The notes: a model not told the origin generated them from the sequence alone. DNA of 64,000 bases from Rhizobium tropici CIAT 899 (GCF_000330885.1 NC_020061.1:348717-412716), one strand, 5' to 3'. Counted from the stretch's first letter, positions 18,279-27,813 are shown. Program-made: numbers and translations.

Positions 18279-20160
18279 GTGTGCTGCAGGCACACATGAA
18301 GGGAGTTCAACATGAACAACTAACGTGTGGACAAGCTGCGTGAAAGATGAGGGTGGGCCCCTCGGGATCGGCTTTCAGGAGCAGGTTCCAAACCAGTCCG
18401 AGCTGCTTGCTGCGGTAAAGAGCCGTGGTGGTGAGCGTCGGATCAAAAGCTCATGGCATGACCATGAGCAGGTGCGTGTCCGAAAGACGAACAAACGTGA
18501 ACCCTCGAAGACTCGTCGTAAACTGGTCAGATACCGTCAAAATCAGGGGCGGTTCGTTCCTCTGAGACAAGTCCGTCAGGAGCCTGATTATCGGGCGGAC
18601 GGCGGTCGGCGGTGAGAGGGCGTGAGTCGGTCACAGGCTTTTGCGCGGAACTGCAGGAACCAGCTTTCTGATGCCAAGGGAGAAGCACAAGCGGCACATC
18701 ACCGTGAGGCGAGAGTACAGATACAGGAAGTTGGGGCGAACCGACCCGTAGTAGTGATGAAGGCGCTTTAATGGAGCTGGAGCAAAGGGCTCGGATCAGG
18801 TGGTCGTATTTTCGAAACAACTGGAGACAGGATGACGTCGGCGGATACGACAGACAAGCCGTTTAGGATCGATAAGCGGCTGGTGTACGAAGCTTATAAA
18901 GCGGTCAAATCCAATGGTGGTGCGGCCGGAGTGGATGGGCAGACGATCGAGCAGTTCGAAGCCGACTTGAAGGGTAATCTCTACAAGATCTGGAACGGGA
19001 TGAGTTCGGGAAGCTACTTTCCGCCACCGGTCCGTGCCGTCCCCATTCCCAAAAAGACTGGGGGCCAGCGGATTTTGGGTGTGCCCACCGTGAGCGATAG
19101 GATCGCGCAAATGGTGGTCAAACGGCTCATTGAACCGGAACTTGATCAGATCTTCCGGCCAGATTCCTACGGCTACCGACCGGGCAAATCTGCTCTGGAC
19201 GCGGTAGGGATCACGCGTCAGCGGTGCTGGAAATATGATTGGGTTTTAGAGTTTGATATCAAGGGCCTAAATGACAACTTGGCGCACGATCTCTTGCTCA
19301 AGGCGGTCCACAAGCATGTCAAGGGTCAAGGGGCGTTGCTCTATATCGAAAGATGGCTGACGGCGCCCTTGGAACAGGATGGACAAAGGATAGGGCGGAT
19401 CGCGGTACCCCGCAAGGGGGTGTGGTCAGTCCGATTCTTTCAAATCTGTTCCTGCACTACGCATTTGATCTCTAACCGGACATACCCCGACCTCCCATGG
19501 TGCCGGTATGCGGATGACGGTCTGGTGCACTGCCGGACCGAACAGGAAGCGGAGGCCGTCAAGGCTGCCCTTCAAGCAAGGCTGGCGGAATGCCAGCTGG
19601 AAATGCATCCCACCAAAACCAAGATCGGTTACTGCAAAGACCCCAAACGCAGGGGAACGTATCCGAACGTCAGCTTTGACTTTCTCGGATACTGTTTTCG
19701 ACCGCGAGTGGTGAGAAATCCGCAAAATGGGCGACTGTTCTGCCGATTTACGCCGGGGGTTGCTCCCTCGGCGCTGAACCACATGCGGGCGACGATCCGG
19801 GACTTGAAACTCCGACAGAAAACGCATGTGTCGCTGGCCGACATTGCTCGCGAGATCAATCCGCTCCTCCGGGGGTGGATTGCGTATTACGGGCGGTTTA
19901 CGCCATCGGCGCTGGATGCCTTGCGGCGTTACGTCAATCAGACGCTGTGCGTGTGGGTGAGAAGGAAGTTCAAGCGCTATGCCCGTTCGACCCAAGCAGG
20001 GAAATTTCTACAACGCCTTGCCCAAAGTCGAACGAAGCTTTTCGTGCATTGGCAGCTCGGAATAACCGGTAAGTTCGTCTGATGGGAGCCGTGTGAAGCG
20101 ACAGTTTCACGCACGGTTCTGAGAGCGCGGAGGGTGAAGTCCCTCCGCGACTCGCCCGAT
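18279..20160 (+). mobile_element. RmInt1-like group II intron
   Basis: The intron starts with GTGTGCTGCAGG and ends ACTCGCCCGAT, giving 1882 bases, almost the length reported for RmInt1 of Sinorhizobium meliloti (1884). Domain V is visible near 20087 (GAGCCGTGTGAAGCG, then CACGCACGGTTC), and domain VI follows with GGGTGAAGTCCC. The encoded reverse transcriptase starts at 18832. The 5' exon ends in GGACGAAC, similar to GTGACGAGA before the intron fragment at 14610. Confidence 0.88.
18832..20082 (+). CDS. Group II intron reverse transcriptase/maturase with an out-of-frame RT-4 segment
   Basis: The 416-residue protein closely resembles the RmInt1 maturase. The catalytic aspartates are in LEFDIKG and WCRYADDG, and the maturase domain follows (LADIAREINPLLRGWIAYYGR). 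It lacks a C-terminal endonuclease domain, as RmInt1 does. Between about 19400 and 19475 the expected RT-4 block GTPQGGVVSPILSNLF is present only in a neighbouring frame. The annotated frame reads a scrambled sequence there and returns to normal afterwards, so a deletion before the block is compensated after it. Activity is therefore doubtful although the ORF is open. Confidence 0.85.
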   Translation: MTSADTTDKPFRIDKRLVYEAYKAVKSNGGAAGVDGQTIEQFEADLKGNLYKIWNGMSSGSYFPPPVRAVPIPKKTGGQRILGVPTVSDRIAQMVVKRLIEPELDQIFRPDSYGYRPGKSALDAVGITRQRCWKYDWVLEFDIKGLNDNLAHDLLLKAVHKHVKGQGALLYIERWLTAPLEQDGQRIGRIAVPRKGVWSVRFFQICSCTTHLISNRTYPDLPWCRYADDGLVHCRTEQEAEAVKAALQARLAECQLEMHPTKTKIGYCKDPKRRGTYPNVSFDFLGYCFRPRVVRNPQNGRLFCRFTPGVAPSALNHMRATIRDLKLRQKTHVSLADIAREINPLLRGWIAYYGRFTPSALDALRRYVNQTLCVWVRRKFKRYARSTQAGKFLQRLAQSRTKLFVHWQLGITGKFV

Positions 20161-20599
20161 CGCGACATGGCTTCAAACGCCGCTACTAAGAATGGTCTCG
20201 TCCTCCCGAGCCTTTGCCGCAACGCAAGCGGAATGATGGTGCAGCCGCTCGGCGCGGCGACCGAATGTGAGTTTGAACCGGCAATGGAAACAGGCCCGTT
20301 CACGCGAACAGGCTCAGCCTTGGATGCCGAAAGAGCGACCGAAGAAAACATGCGATGGAGTTCTTGACCCGATCTTCCCATATGAGTCGCTCGCTCCCAA
20401 GAACGTAAATGGTCAAGCGAGGACAGAAGCATCGGCGCTGCAGTTAACTGAACGGATCTGTGATGCTGTATCCTTCAGCATCGTTCGCGCTGTTGTCCAA
20501 GACATGACTGTTTGTTGGCAAGCCTGCCATCTGACAAGAGGGCACTAGCAAAAGGAATACGAAGCTCCCAGAAGAAGGCCTTGCAAACTCTTATTTAGA
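20161..20599. other. Region after the intron, no recognised gene
   Basis: Nothing recognisable is encoded here. On the minus strand an open frame from 20432 continues across the intron junction when the two exons are joined, reading RPFLVAAFEAMSR then FVPPGSARIDRSWKITA and a stop. The intron may thus interrupt a minus-strand gene, but I do not recognise the product. Confidence 0.35.
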
Positions 20600-21889
20600 T
20601 CATCCTTCGCGAGGCGCCTCCTTCGCCCCGGAGATTGAGGTCGATATTTCGTCCGGTTCGCAAAGGGACGGAAATGGTGCGATTGACCACCTGATCAGAT
20701 TAACGGCACGCTCCAGCATCATTTCTGTCTGAGAACGACTTGACGAACATGCGATGACATGTCCAATCGAGTCTAAATAATCACCTCTTCTGACGATTTG
20801 TGCCTTTGGTGTAACGTAAAATTTGACCTCGTTGACACCCGGTACAGCAGCCGCGCGATTGTCACCACTGATCCAATCGAGGATGCCATCGCCCTCCGGA
20901 AGCAGGCTCCTCACTGCTGCTATGTGCGAATGCTTTGCTCGCAAGTCACAAATTTGTTGGCCGATGACAAGATTGATGTGCGCCGTGATCAAATCAACGC
21001 CGTACGCCAGTTGAACCAGTCTAGCTTCCCCGGTCGGAAGGCGGGGATTAACTTCAATGACAACTGGGCCATCGTTCGTCCATCGGAATTCAATGTTTGC
21101 CGGTCCCCATCCAAGACCGAGAGCTCGCAAGCAGCTAAGTGAAACATCGATGATGCGTTGAAGTTCGGTTTCAGTCAGCGGGGCAGGAAAGGTGTATTCA
21201 CGAAAGACGAAATGTGGCGGGGGGCCGAAGTCAGCGGTACCAATTGCAATGACTTGGTTTCCCATTGTATTAGCGCCGTAGTACGGGCCTTGTGCGAATT
21301 CTTCGACGAGTATCTTCGGCGAAGATTGCCACGGGTGATCTCCGTCGAGCAGATGGCTCGTATGTTGAGCTAACTCTTTGGCATCCCGGCACAATCGGAC
21401 ACCGCTGCCGCCGAGGCCTGCGGTTGGCTTTAGTATCACCGGCAGACCAATCTTCTCCGCTGAGCATTCCACCTCCATTGCATCTGTTGCCAAGCGGTAA
21501 GCAGGTACTGGAACTCCGTATTCCGCGAGTACTTGGCGTTGCACAAATTTGTCGCAGCATCGATCAATCGATGCGGGGTCCGGTCCAGGTAGAGTGAAGT
21601 GTCGACAGAGTCGGGCAACTGTTGCATAGACTGTCTCGCTCGGGCTTGGAAACCCGGTAATGCCAGCAATCTCATAAGTCGTGCTTAACTGGTAGCATTC
21701 GCGGATTAACGCATCGAGATCGTCTGTATCGACACAGATTGTCTGAACCTCGTTCGCGCCAAGATAGTCGTACTGAGCTGGATCTGCAGACAGAGTAATA
21801 AGATGGAGACCAAGCCGCTGAGCCGCTTGGACGTACAGCGGGCCATTAGCCCGTGAACCTTCAATTAAGATGAGTGTTCTTCCTTTCAT
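20600..21889 (-). CDS. ATP-grasp carboxylate-amine ligase family protein
   Basis: This 429-residue protein has the ATP-grasp fold. An N-terminal pre-ATP domain (LILIEGSRANGPLY) is followed by the ATP-binding lysine and glycine loop PVILKPTAGLGGSGVRL and the metal-binding VVIEVNPRLPTGE. Such proteins join a carboxylate to an amine, thiol or similar through an acyl-phosphate, and related single enzymes make dipeptides or modified amino acids. The start at 21889 is chosen because GGAGG lies eight bases before it. No partner gene is adjacent, as both sides are mobile elements. Substrates are unknown. Confidence 0.72.
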   Translation of the reverse strand: MKGRTLILIEGSRANGPLYVQAAQRLGLHLITLSADPAQYDYLGANEVQTICVDTDDLDALIRECYQLSTTYEIAGITGFPSPSETVYATVARLCRHFTLPGPDPASIDRCCDKFVQRQVLAEYGVPVPAYRLATDAMEVECSAEKIGLPVILKPTAGLGGSGVRLCRDAKELAQHTSHLLDGDHPWQSSPKILVEEFAQGPYYGANTMGNQVIAIGTADFGPPPHFVFREYTFPAPLTETELQRIIDVSLSCLRALGLGWGPANIEFRWTNDGPVVIEVNPRLPTGEARLVQLAYGVDLITAHINLVIGQQICDLRAKHSHIAAVRSLLPEGDGILDWISGDNRAAAVPGVNEVKFYVTPKAQIVRRGDYLDSIGHVIACSSSRSQTEMMLERAVNLIRWSIAPFPSLCEPDEISTSISGAKEAPREG

Positions 21890-22165
21890 TGGCGTCAACC
21901 TCCATGTGGCGTGCTTTCAGGCGAGCTGAGGATGAATTTCCATCAGTTTTTACGCACGCCTCTCCGCGGATTTGCGGGTGAACGTATCATTGCCGAGCAA
22001 TCTGCGAACGCGAAGATTTTGTAAATTTTTTCTGAGAGGACGTGCGACGACGTCTAATATTGCTGTGGCAAACTACTGTCATCCGTGAGCGCGACGAACA
22101 ACCCACCTTTTCTTTTGTGAATGAGGCCGTGAGATAAGCTCCTTCATCGATAGGAGCGGAATGGA

Positions 22166-22636
22166 ATGGTTGGAGATCGCGTTGATGCCATGCTTGAAGT
22201 CATGGATGAAGGCATGCATGAAGCCAGGCATGAGGGAAAGTATCGCCGGATCGAGGTGATCACCGGTCGGCGCCAGCGGCGGAATTGGACTGACGAGGAG
22301 AAGGCGCAGATCCTTGCGGAAAGCGCAGAACCTGACGTGAACATCTCGGCCGTTGCCCGGCGCTGGGGCGTCAATCGCGGCTTGCTGAATGTGTGGCGAC
22401 GGGATGCCGGACTAACCTCTCAACGGTCGGCAAAGGCCAGTTTGCCGTCTGCCGTGTTCGTGCCGGTGACAGTGGTTGGGGATGGCGCACGACACGAAGG
22501 CTCGCCATCGAATGCCTCGGAGGTTCTTGCTGGCCGAATTGAGATCGAAATTGCGGGCGCACGCATGACGGTTATCGGCTCGGTGGCGCCCGAGTTGGCG
22601 CAGGCGATGGTGGCGGTGTTGCGAGGGCGCCGGTGA
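22166..22636 (+). CDS. tnpA: IS66-family TnpA
   Basis: This 156-residue IS66 TnpA has a helix-turn-helix region (WTDEEKAQILAESAEPDVNISAVARRWGVNRGLLNVWRR). TnpA is needed with TnpB and TnpC for transposition of this family. It overlaps the GTG start of tnpB, which indicates translational coupling. The frame is intact. An internal start at MLEVMDEG is possible. Confidence 0.85.
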   Translation: MVGDRVDAMLEVMDEGMHEARHEGKYRRIEVITGRRQRRNWTDEEKAQILAESAEPDVNISAVARRWGVNRGLLNVWRRDAGLTSQRSAKASLPSAVFVPVTVVGDGARHEGSPSNASEVLAGRIEIEIAGARMTVIGSVAPELAQAMVAVLRGRR

Positions 22637-22894
22637 TCGGACTTTCACCAAGCGGTGTGAAGATCATGGTTGCGACGCGACCTGTCGACTTCCGGCGCGG
22701 CATGAATGGCCTGGTGGCGTTGGTGGCGTCAGCCCTTGCGGCCGATCCATATTTATGCATCGGGTGAGATTTTGTGGCGGAGCCATTACGGCGCCAGCCG
22801 GGGACTGCCAAATCTAGAATTCTCCGCCACATAATATTTCATGCCTCTCTGACGGGCGCGGGATCCCCCTGCGCCGCAATACTGGAGGGGCAAT

Positions 22895-23897
22895 ATGCTC
22901 GACTTCTATTTTTCGTATCGTGGGGTACTCAAGCGTCTGCGTAGCGGTGCGCTCGGCGGCGAGATGGATCGCTTCGCGGAGCATTTTTTCACGCTCGGTT
23001 ATAAGCGAGCGTCTGCCAAGATTTACCTGAGCCGGATTGCGCGCTTTAGCCAGTTTGCCGCGAGGCGTTCTTCTGGGCGGCCGCCGCTTTCTGGATTGGT
23101 TCCGCCATCACCATCTCGGCCAGGACCTCGAGCCGTTGACGGCTGAGCAGGTCCTTGCTGCTGTCGAGCATCGGCTGTCGCTATCGGCGACCTCCGGCAG
23201 CCGCACGGCAGCGACTGCTCACACTCGAACATTTCTTCGGTTTTTGTATTGGGCTGGCTACCATCGCCAAGATCTCGCCGGCGTTGTCCCAAGGACGCCC
23301 TCTTGGCGTTTGGCACATTTGCCGCCACGCCTTGCATGGGATGACGTTCGGCAGGCGATCGATGCGATCGGCGCAACGACGCCGGTCGACATCCGCGATC
23401 GAGCCGTCCTGCTGCTGCTCGCCACTACGGGCATTCGCAACGGCGAGTTACGCGCCATTCGGCTGAAGGATATCGACTGGCGTACTGGCGAGGTTTTTGT
23501 CCGGCGCACCAAGGGCAAGCGTGATCGGGTGGTGCCACTCCTAGAGGAGACCGGCGCCGCACTCGCCGATTACATCCTGCGCGCTCGACCGAAGGTGGAT
23601 AGTCCGTATCTGTTCCTGTCCTTCACGCCGCCGCTGGGGCCGTTCAAGTGCGCGTCGCCTGTTTCGAGGATCGTGCGGAAGCGGTTGCGGCATGGCGGGG
23701 TCGAACTTGGGCGAGTCGCAGGTGCGCATCTCCTGCGCCACAGCCTTGCCACCCAGCTCGTCAGGCAGCAAAGGCCAATCAACGAGGTCGCCGATCTTCT
23801 TGGCCACCGGAGCATCAACACAACGGCGTTGTACGTGAAGGTTGCGGCCTCGCAACTCGCCGAGGTCGCACTCCCCTTTCCGGGAGGCGCCGCATGA
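22895..23897 (+). pseudogene. RIT tyrosine recombinase A, frameshifted
   Basis: The N-terminus from 22895 (MLDFYFSYRGVLKRLRSGAL to about 23060) and the rest (to 23897) lie in different frames, with the change near 23055-23100. The catalytic half is intact: Arg in TTGIRNGELRA, Lys in RRTKGKRDR, HLLRHSLA, LGHRS and the nucleophile Tyr in TALYVKV. A shorter product could still start inside the second frame. Its stop overlaps the ATG of recombinase B by ATGA, so the trio is translationally coupled. Confidence 0.75.
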
Positions 23898-24826
23898 CCG
23901 CCTTTGCCCGATTCCTCGGCGAGAAGGTTGAGCGTTACATCGAACTGCGCCACTCGCTCGGCTATGCCTTCAGTAAGCAAGCTGGTACGTTGCGCGCTTT
24001 TGTCCGCTACGTTGAACGCACTCAAATCGACGCGCCCGCCACCCGGACGATGGCGCTGGACTTCGTCCTATCGTTCGGCGGGGCCGCCAACAGCCGCACC
24101 ACTCGTCACGGCGTGCTCCGCAGATTCTACGAGTATCTCGCCGTCTATGACGCCCAAACCGAGAGCTTGGAGCGTAGGGTCTTTCCCAGATCCAGGGCAA
24201 TTCCGCCGCCGCGGATCCTCAGCGAGTCAGAGTTGGCGTCGCTCATCGACGCATGTGCGCGCATTTCGCCAAGCATCCCTCTCAGGGGGCGGACGATGGC
24301 AACGCTAATCGGATTGTTGGCAAGCTCGGGACTGCGATCTGGCGAAGTGGTAAGGCTTGATCGTTCCGACGTCGATCTGACCAACGGGGTTCTTCTCGTT
24401 CGGAAGACGAAGTTCCGCAAGGACCGTCTCGTTCCAGTTCACACGACGACCCAGGCTGCCCTTCGCCACTACGCCAGTGAGCGTGACGCCGCTTTTCCCA
24501 CGCCCAAGGACCAGGGCTTCTTCCTCAGCTCTCGTGGCAACCGCCTCTCAGCGACCGGCCTGCAAAACGGTTTTGCCGAGGTGCGTAAGCTCTCCGGCCT
24601 TGATGGCGGTAAGCCCTTAAGGCCGCACGATCTCAGGCACCGGTTCGCCGTGACCCGCCTCAGCTTCTGGCATCAACAGCGCGCAGACGTTCAGGCGTTG
24701 CTCCCGTTGCTCGCCACCTATCTCGGCCACGCCAGCTACAGCGATACCGCTTACTACCTCACTGGTTCGGCGGATCTTCTCGCCATTGCGGCGGACCGCG
24801 CTTTCCTCGATGGAGGTGCAGCATGA
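23894..24826 (+). CDS. RIT tyrosine recombinase B
   Basis: This 310-residue tyrosine recombinase has a SAM-like core-binding N-terminal domain (ELRHSLGYAFSKQAGTLRAF) and the catalytic set: Arg in SSGLRSGEVVR, Lys in RKTKFRKDR, HDLRHRFAV, LGHASYSDT and Tyr in AYYLTG. The ATG at 23894 is chosen because it overlaps the stop of recombinase A by ATGA. The frame is open much further upstream, but that part is the shadow of recombinase A. It acts in the second slot of the RIT trio, and its individual role is not known. Confidence 0.88.
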   Translation: MTAFARFLGEKVERYIELRHSLGYAFSKQAGTLRAFVRYVERTQIDAPATRTMALDFVLSFGGAANSRTTRHGVLRRFYEYLAVYDAQTESLERRVFPRSRAIPPPRILSESELASLIDACARISPSIPLRGRTMATLIGLLASSGLRSGEVVRLDRSDVDLTNGVLLVRKTKFRKDRLVPVHTTTQAALRHYASERDAAFPTPKDQGFFLSSRGNRLSATGLQNGFAEVRKLSGLDGGKPLRPHDLRHRFAVTRLSFWHQQRADVQALLPLLATYLGHASYSDTAYYLTGSADLLAIAADRAFLDGGAA

Positions 24827-25830
24827 GCGAACATCTGCTCCTGGCGCCGCTCCTGGAATCCTACTTTCGCCGGCGCCTAACCAAGCAGCGCAACGCCACT
24901 CCCGCGACTGTCGCGAGCTATCGCGACGCCTTGCGCATGCTGATCCTCTTTGCCGCCGCCAGGTTGCGGAAGAGGCCGGCGGCGTTGGTGCTCGAAGATC
25001 TCGATCGAGACCTCGTTCTCGCATTTCTCGACGAACTCGAGGAGAAGCGGAACAACACCGTCGCCACGCGTAATGCCCGACTAGCTGCGATACGATCTTT
25101 CTTCCACCATGTGGCAGCCGCCGACCCGGCGTCCTTTGGTGTCGCGCAACGCGTGCTGACGATTCCCACAAAACGCGCGCACATTGAGGTGACGCACCAT
25201 CTCACCGACGCAGAAGTGGACACCGTCATTGCGGCGCCCGATCAGAGGACGCCCCGTGGTCGGCGCGACCGCGCGTTTCTGCTGTTCCTGGCGCGGACCG
25301 GCGCGCGGGTCTCCGAAGCCATCGGTGTCAATGCTGACGACCTTCAGTTGGGACGCCCGCACTCGCAGGTGCTATTGCACGGTAAGGGGCGCAGAGATCG
25401 CGTCATCCCCGTTCCTCAGGATCTGGCGAGAGCGCTGGCGGCCTTGTTGCGCGAGCGCGGAATCACCAACCACGAACCACGACCGATCTTTATCGGTGCC
25501 CACAATGAGCGCCTGACGCGCTTCGGGGCGACCCACATCGTACGACGAGCGGCGGCCAAGGCAGTGGCCACAAGGCCGGATTTGGCCGAAAAGCCCATAT
25601 CGCCACACATCTTCCGGCACTCCCTTGCCATGAAGCTTCTCCAGTCCGGCGTGGATCTTTTGACGATTCAAGCCTGGCTCGGGCACGCACAGGTCGCCAC
25701 CACCCACCGCTATGCCGCCGCGGATGTCGAGATGATGCGTAACGGACTCGAAAAGGCGGGCATCAAGGGCGATTACGGGACGCGCTTCCGGCCCACCGAT
25801 GCCGTTCTGCAACTGCTGAACAGCATCTAA
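24823..25830 (+). CDS. RIT tyrosine recombinase C
   Basis: This 335-residue tyrosine recombinase closes the trio. An N-terminal core-binding domain is followed by the catalytic Arg in RTGARVSEAIG, Lys in LHGKGRRDRVIP, HIFRHSLAMKLL, LGHAQVATT and Tyr in HRYAAADVEMM. It starts with ATGA overlapping the end of recombinase B. The end lies nine bases before the right inverted repeat. The frame is intact. Confidence 0.88.
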   Translation: MSEHLLLAPLLESYFRRRLTKQRNATPATVASYRDALRMLILFAAARLRKRPAALVLEDLDRDLVLAFLDELEEKRNNTVATRNARLAAIRSFFHHVAAADPASFGVAQRVLTIPTKRAHIEVTHHLTDAEVDTVIAAPDQRTPRGRRDRAFLLFLARTGARVSEAIGVNADDLQLGRPHSQVLLHGKGRRDRVIPVPQDLARALAALLRERGITNHEPRPIFIGAHNERLTRFGATHIVRRAAAKAVATRPDLAEKPISPHIFRHSLAMKLLQSGVDLLTIQAWLGHAQVATTHRYAAADVEMMRNGLEKAGIKGDYGTRFRPTDAVLQLLNSI

Positions 25831-25924
25831 GCTAAAACATTATGTGGCGGAAGATGCCAGATTTGGCAGTCCCCGGCTGGCGCCATGACGGCTCCGCCAC
25901 AAAATCTCACCCGATGCATAAAAA

Positions 25925-25950
25925 GGGTTATGTGGCGCGCCACATAACCC
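25925..25950. repeat. 26-bp perfect palindrome at the right tip of the RIT element
   Basis: GGGTTATGTGGCG is followed directly by its exact complement CGCCACATAACCC. The inner half echoes the ATTATGTGGCGG ends of the inverted repeats. It lies between the right repeat and the resumed tnpB sequence and has no counterpart on the left. It could be a recombinase core site. Confidence 0.8.
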
Positions 25951-26205
25951 TATTGCGGCGACGTGTTCGTGTTCCGCGCCAAGCGTCTTGATCGGCTTCG
26001 TTGCATTTACTGGGACGGATCAGGCATGATTTTAGCGACGAAGTGGTTGGAGGCAGGCAAGTTCGTTTGGCCACCGATCCGCGATGGCGCCATGCAGATG
26101 ACGCGCGAAGAGTTCTCACTTTTGGTTGCCGGTATTGACTGGACAAGGGTGAAGCAGAACCCAGTGAAGCGGCCCTTGAAAGTTGGTTGATCCTATTGGT
26201 TTTGC

Positions 26206-27813
26206 TTGAAGATTCAGGCTCATGTGGTAGGGTCCGTCATGCCGCTTCGACCCGATCCCTTGCCCCAGGACACTGCGCAATTGACCCGGATCATTCTCTC
26301 GCTCAACGAAGAGAATGCCGACCTTAAGGCGCGCGTGGTCTTCCTTGAGCGCCAGCTCTTCGGGACGAAATCGGAGAAGATGACAGTGCTCGATCCGACG
26401 CAGGCAATGCTCGATCTTGGCGATCTAAGCGACATTCCCGTTGCTGCCAATGACGATGTCGTGCCGGTCATTGAAGACAAAATGCAGGCACGGCGATCGC
26501 CAGCGCGCAATATCGGCCGCTTGCCCAAGCACCTTCCGCGGTATGACGAGGTCATCGAACCAGAGAGCAAGACTTGCCCCTGCTGTTCGTTCGAACTTCA
26601 TTGCATCGGCACTGATGTCAGCGAGGCGCTCGACATCGTGCCTGCGGTTGTCCGGGTGAAACGGACGATCCGGCCACGCTATGCATGCCGGGCCTGCGAA
26701 AGTGTTGTTGTGCAGGCGTCCGCACCGGCACGCGTGATGGACGGTGGCATGGTGACCACGGCGTTTGCCGCGCATGTCGCTGTTTCGAAGTTTGCCTGGC
26801 ATCTCCCGCTCAACAGACAGGCGCAAATGCTGGCCTCCTGCGGCGTCATCATTGATCGCGGTACGCTCGGGGCATGGGTCACGCGTGTCGCCTGGTGGCT
26901 TGAGCTCCTCTACGATGCGCTGACCGCCTTCATCCGCTCGCAGCCGAGGGTGTTCTGTGACGAGACGCCGCTTCCGCGCCTCGATCCAGGACGCAAGCGA
27001 ACCAAGGTCTGCCAGTTATGGGCGCAAGCGGTTGACGACCGCCCCTGGAATGGTCCGGCGCCGCCGGCGGTTGCTTATATCTTTGCCGAAAGCCGCAGTG
27101 CGCGCGAGATCGAGGGGCAATTGTCGTCGTTTGCCGGCGTGCTTCAGGTTGATGGATACCAAGCCTATAAAACCATGGTCAAACGACGCGGCAAGAGCAA
27201 CGTTGCCCCCATGCGGCTGGCCTTCTGCCTCGCCCATGCACGGCGAAAGTTCGTTGATGTCGTCAAACTGACCGGCTCTTCGGAGGCCTTGTCGATCCTT
27301 GCCAGGATTGCAGAAATCTATCGCATCGAAGCAAAACTACGAGGGGAAGATGAAGATACCCGGCTTAGCGGCAGGCGTCGTGAGGCGGCTCCCATCATGA
27401 GGGAGCTGAAGGTCCATCTCACCGAACTGAGCGACGAGGTGTCGTCGAAATCAGCACTTGGCAAGGCAGTCACTTACATGCTCAACCACTGGGGCGGCCT
27501 GACAGCCTTCCTCGATGATGGCCGGATCGAGGTGGACTCCAACGTAGTCGAGCGTTCAATGAAATCCGTGGCTCTGACGAGAAAGAACTCATTATTCGTG
27601 GGCAACGAGCGGGGTGGCCAGACCTTCGCGGTCCTGGCATCGCTCGTGAACACGGCAAAGCTTAACGGCGTGGACCCCGACGCCTGGCTTGCCGATGTGC
27701 TGGAACGCATCATCTCCGGCAAAGTCAAAGCCAACGAGATGGAGAGCCTTTTGCCTTGGGCCTGGAACGCCGAGCGCGAAGCGATGACACAGCAGGAGCG
27801 ACAAGCGGCATGA
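26206..27813 (+). CDS. tnpC: IS66-family transposase TnpC
   Basis: This full-length TnpC of 535 residues is the DDE transposase of the family. It shows a leucine-rich N-terminal coiled region (LNEENADLKARVVFLERQLFG), a zinc-binding cysteine block (CPCCSFELHC), and the catalytic domain with VFCDETPLPRLD, LQVDGYQAYK and NVVERSMKSVALTRKN. It overlaps the accessory gene by ATGA. The frame is intact, but tnpB of the same element is disrupted. Confidence 0.9.
   Translation: MKIQAHVVGSVMPLRPDPLPQDTAQLTRIILSLNEENADLKARVVFLERQLFGTKSEKMTVLDPTQAMLDLGDLSDIPVAANDDVVPVIEDKMQARRSPARNIGRLPKHLPRYDEVIEPESKTCPCCSFELHCIGTDVSEALDIVPAVVRVKRTIRPRYACRACESVVVQASAPARVMDGGMVTTAFAAHVAVSKFAWHLPLNRQAQMLASCGVIIDRGTLGAWVTRVAWWLELLYDALTAFIRSQPRVFCDETPLPRLDPGRKRTKVCQLWAQAVDDRPWNGPAPPAVAYIFAESRSAREIEGQLSSFAGVLQVDGYQAYKTMVKRRGKSNVAPMRLAFCLAHARRKFVDVVKLTGSSEALSILARIAEIYRIEAKLRGEDEDTRLSGRRREAAPIMRELKVHLTELSDEVSSKSALGKAVTYMLNHWGGLTAFLDDGRIEVDSNVVERSMKSVALTRKNSLFVGNERGGQTFAVLASLVNTAKLNGVDPDAWLADVLERIISGKVKANEMESLLPWAWNAEREAMTQQERQAA

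Larger units (their letters stand above)
22754..25951 (+). mobile_element. Recombinase-in-trio (RIT) element
   Basis: Three consecutive, overlapping tyrosine recombinase genes lie between 82-base imperfect inverted repeats (22754-22835 and 25839-25920). The repeats begin TATGCATCGGGTGAGATTTT at their outer edges. This is the published architecture of RIT elements. The right end carries an extra 26-base perfect palindrome (25925-25950) between the repeat and tnpB that the left end lacks. The insertion splits tnpB of the IS66 element. Confidence 0.9.
22633..26190 (+). pseudogene. tnpB: IS66-family tnpB, split by the RIT element
   Basis: The 5' part (GTG at 22633) reads VKIMVATRPVDFRRGMNGLVALV and stops being TnpB after AADPY at about 22752. 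The rest resumes at about 25952 with CGDVFVFRAKRLDRLRCIYWDG and runs to 26190. About 3.2 kb of inserted DNA separates the two halves. The gene is inactive as it stands and would be restored only by precise excision. Confidence 0.88.

Noticed and set aside
18325..18615. Open frame of about 96 codons upstream of the reverse transcriptase
   Set aside because: It lies within ribozyme domains of the group II intron and is structured RNA, not protein.
23648..23893. Extended N-terminus of RIT recombinase B
   Set aside because: It is the shadow of recombinase A in another frame. The ATGA overlap at 23894 marks the real start.
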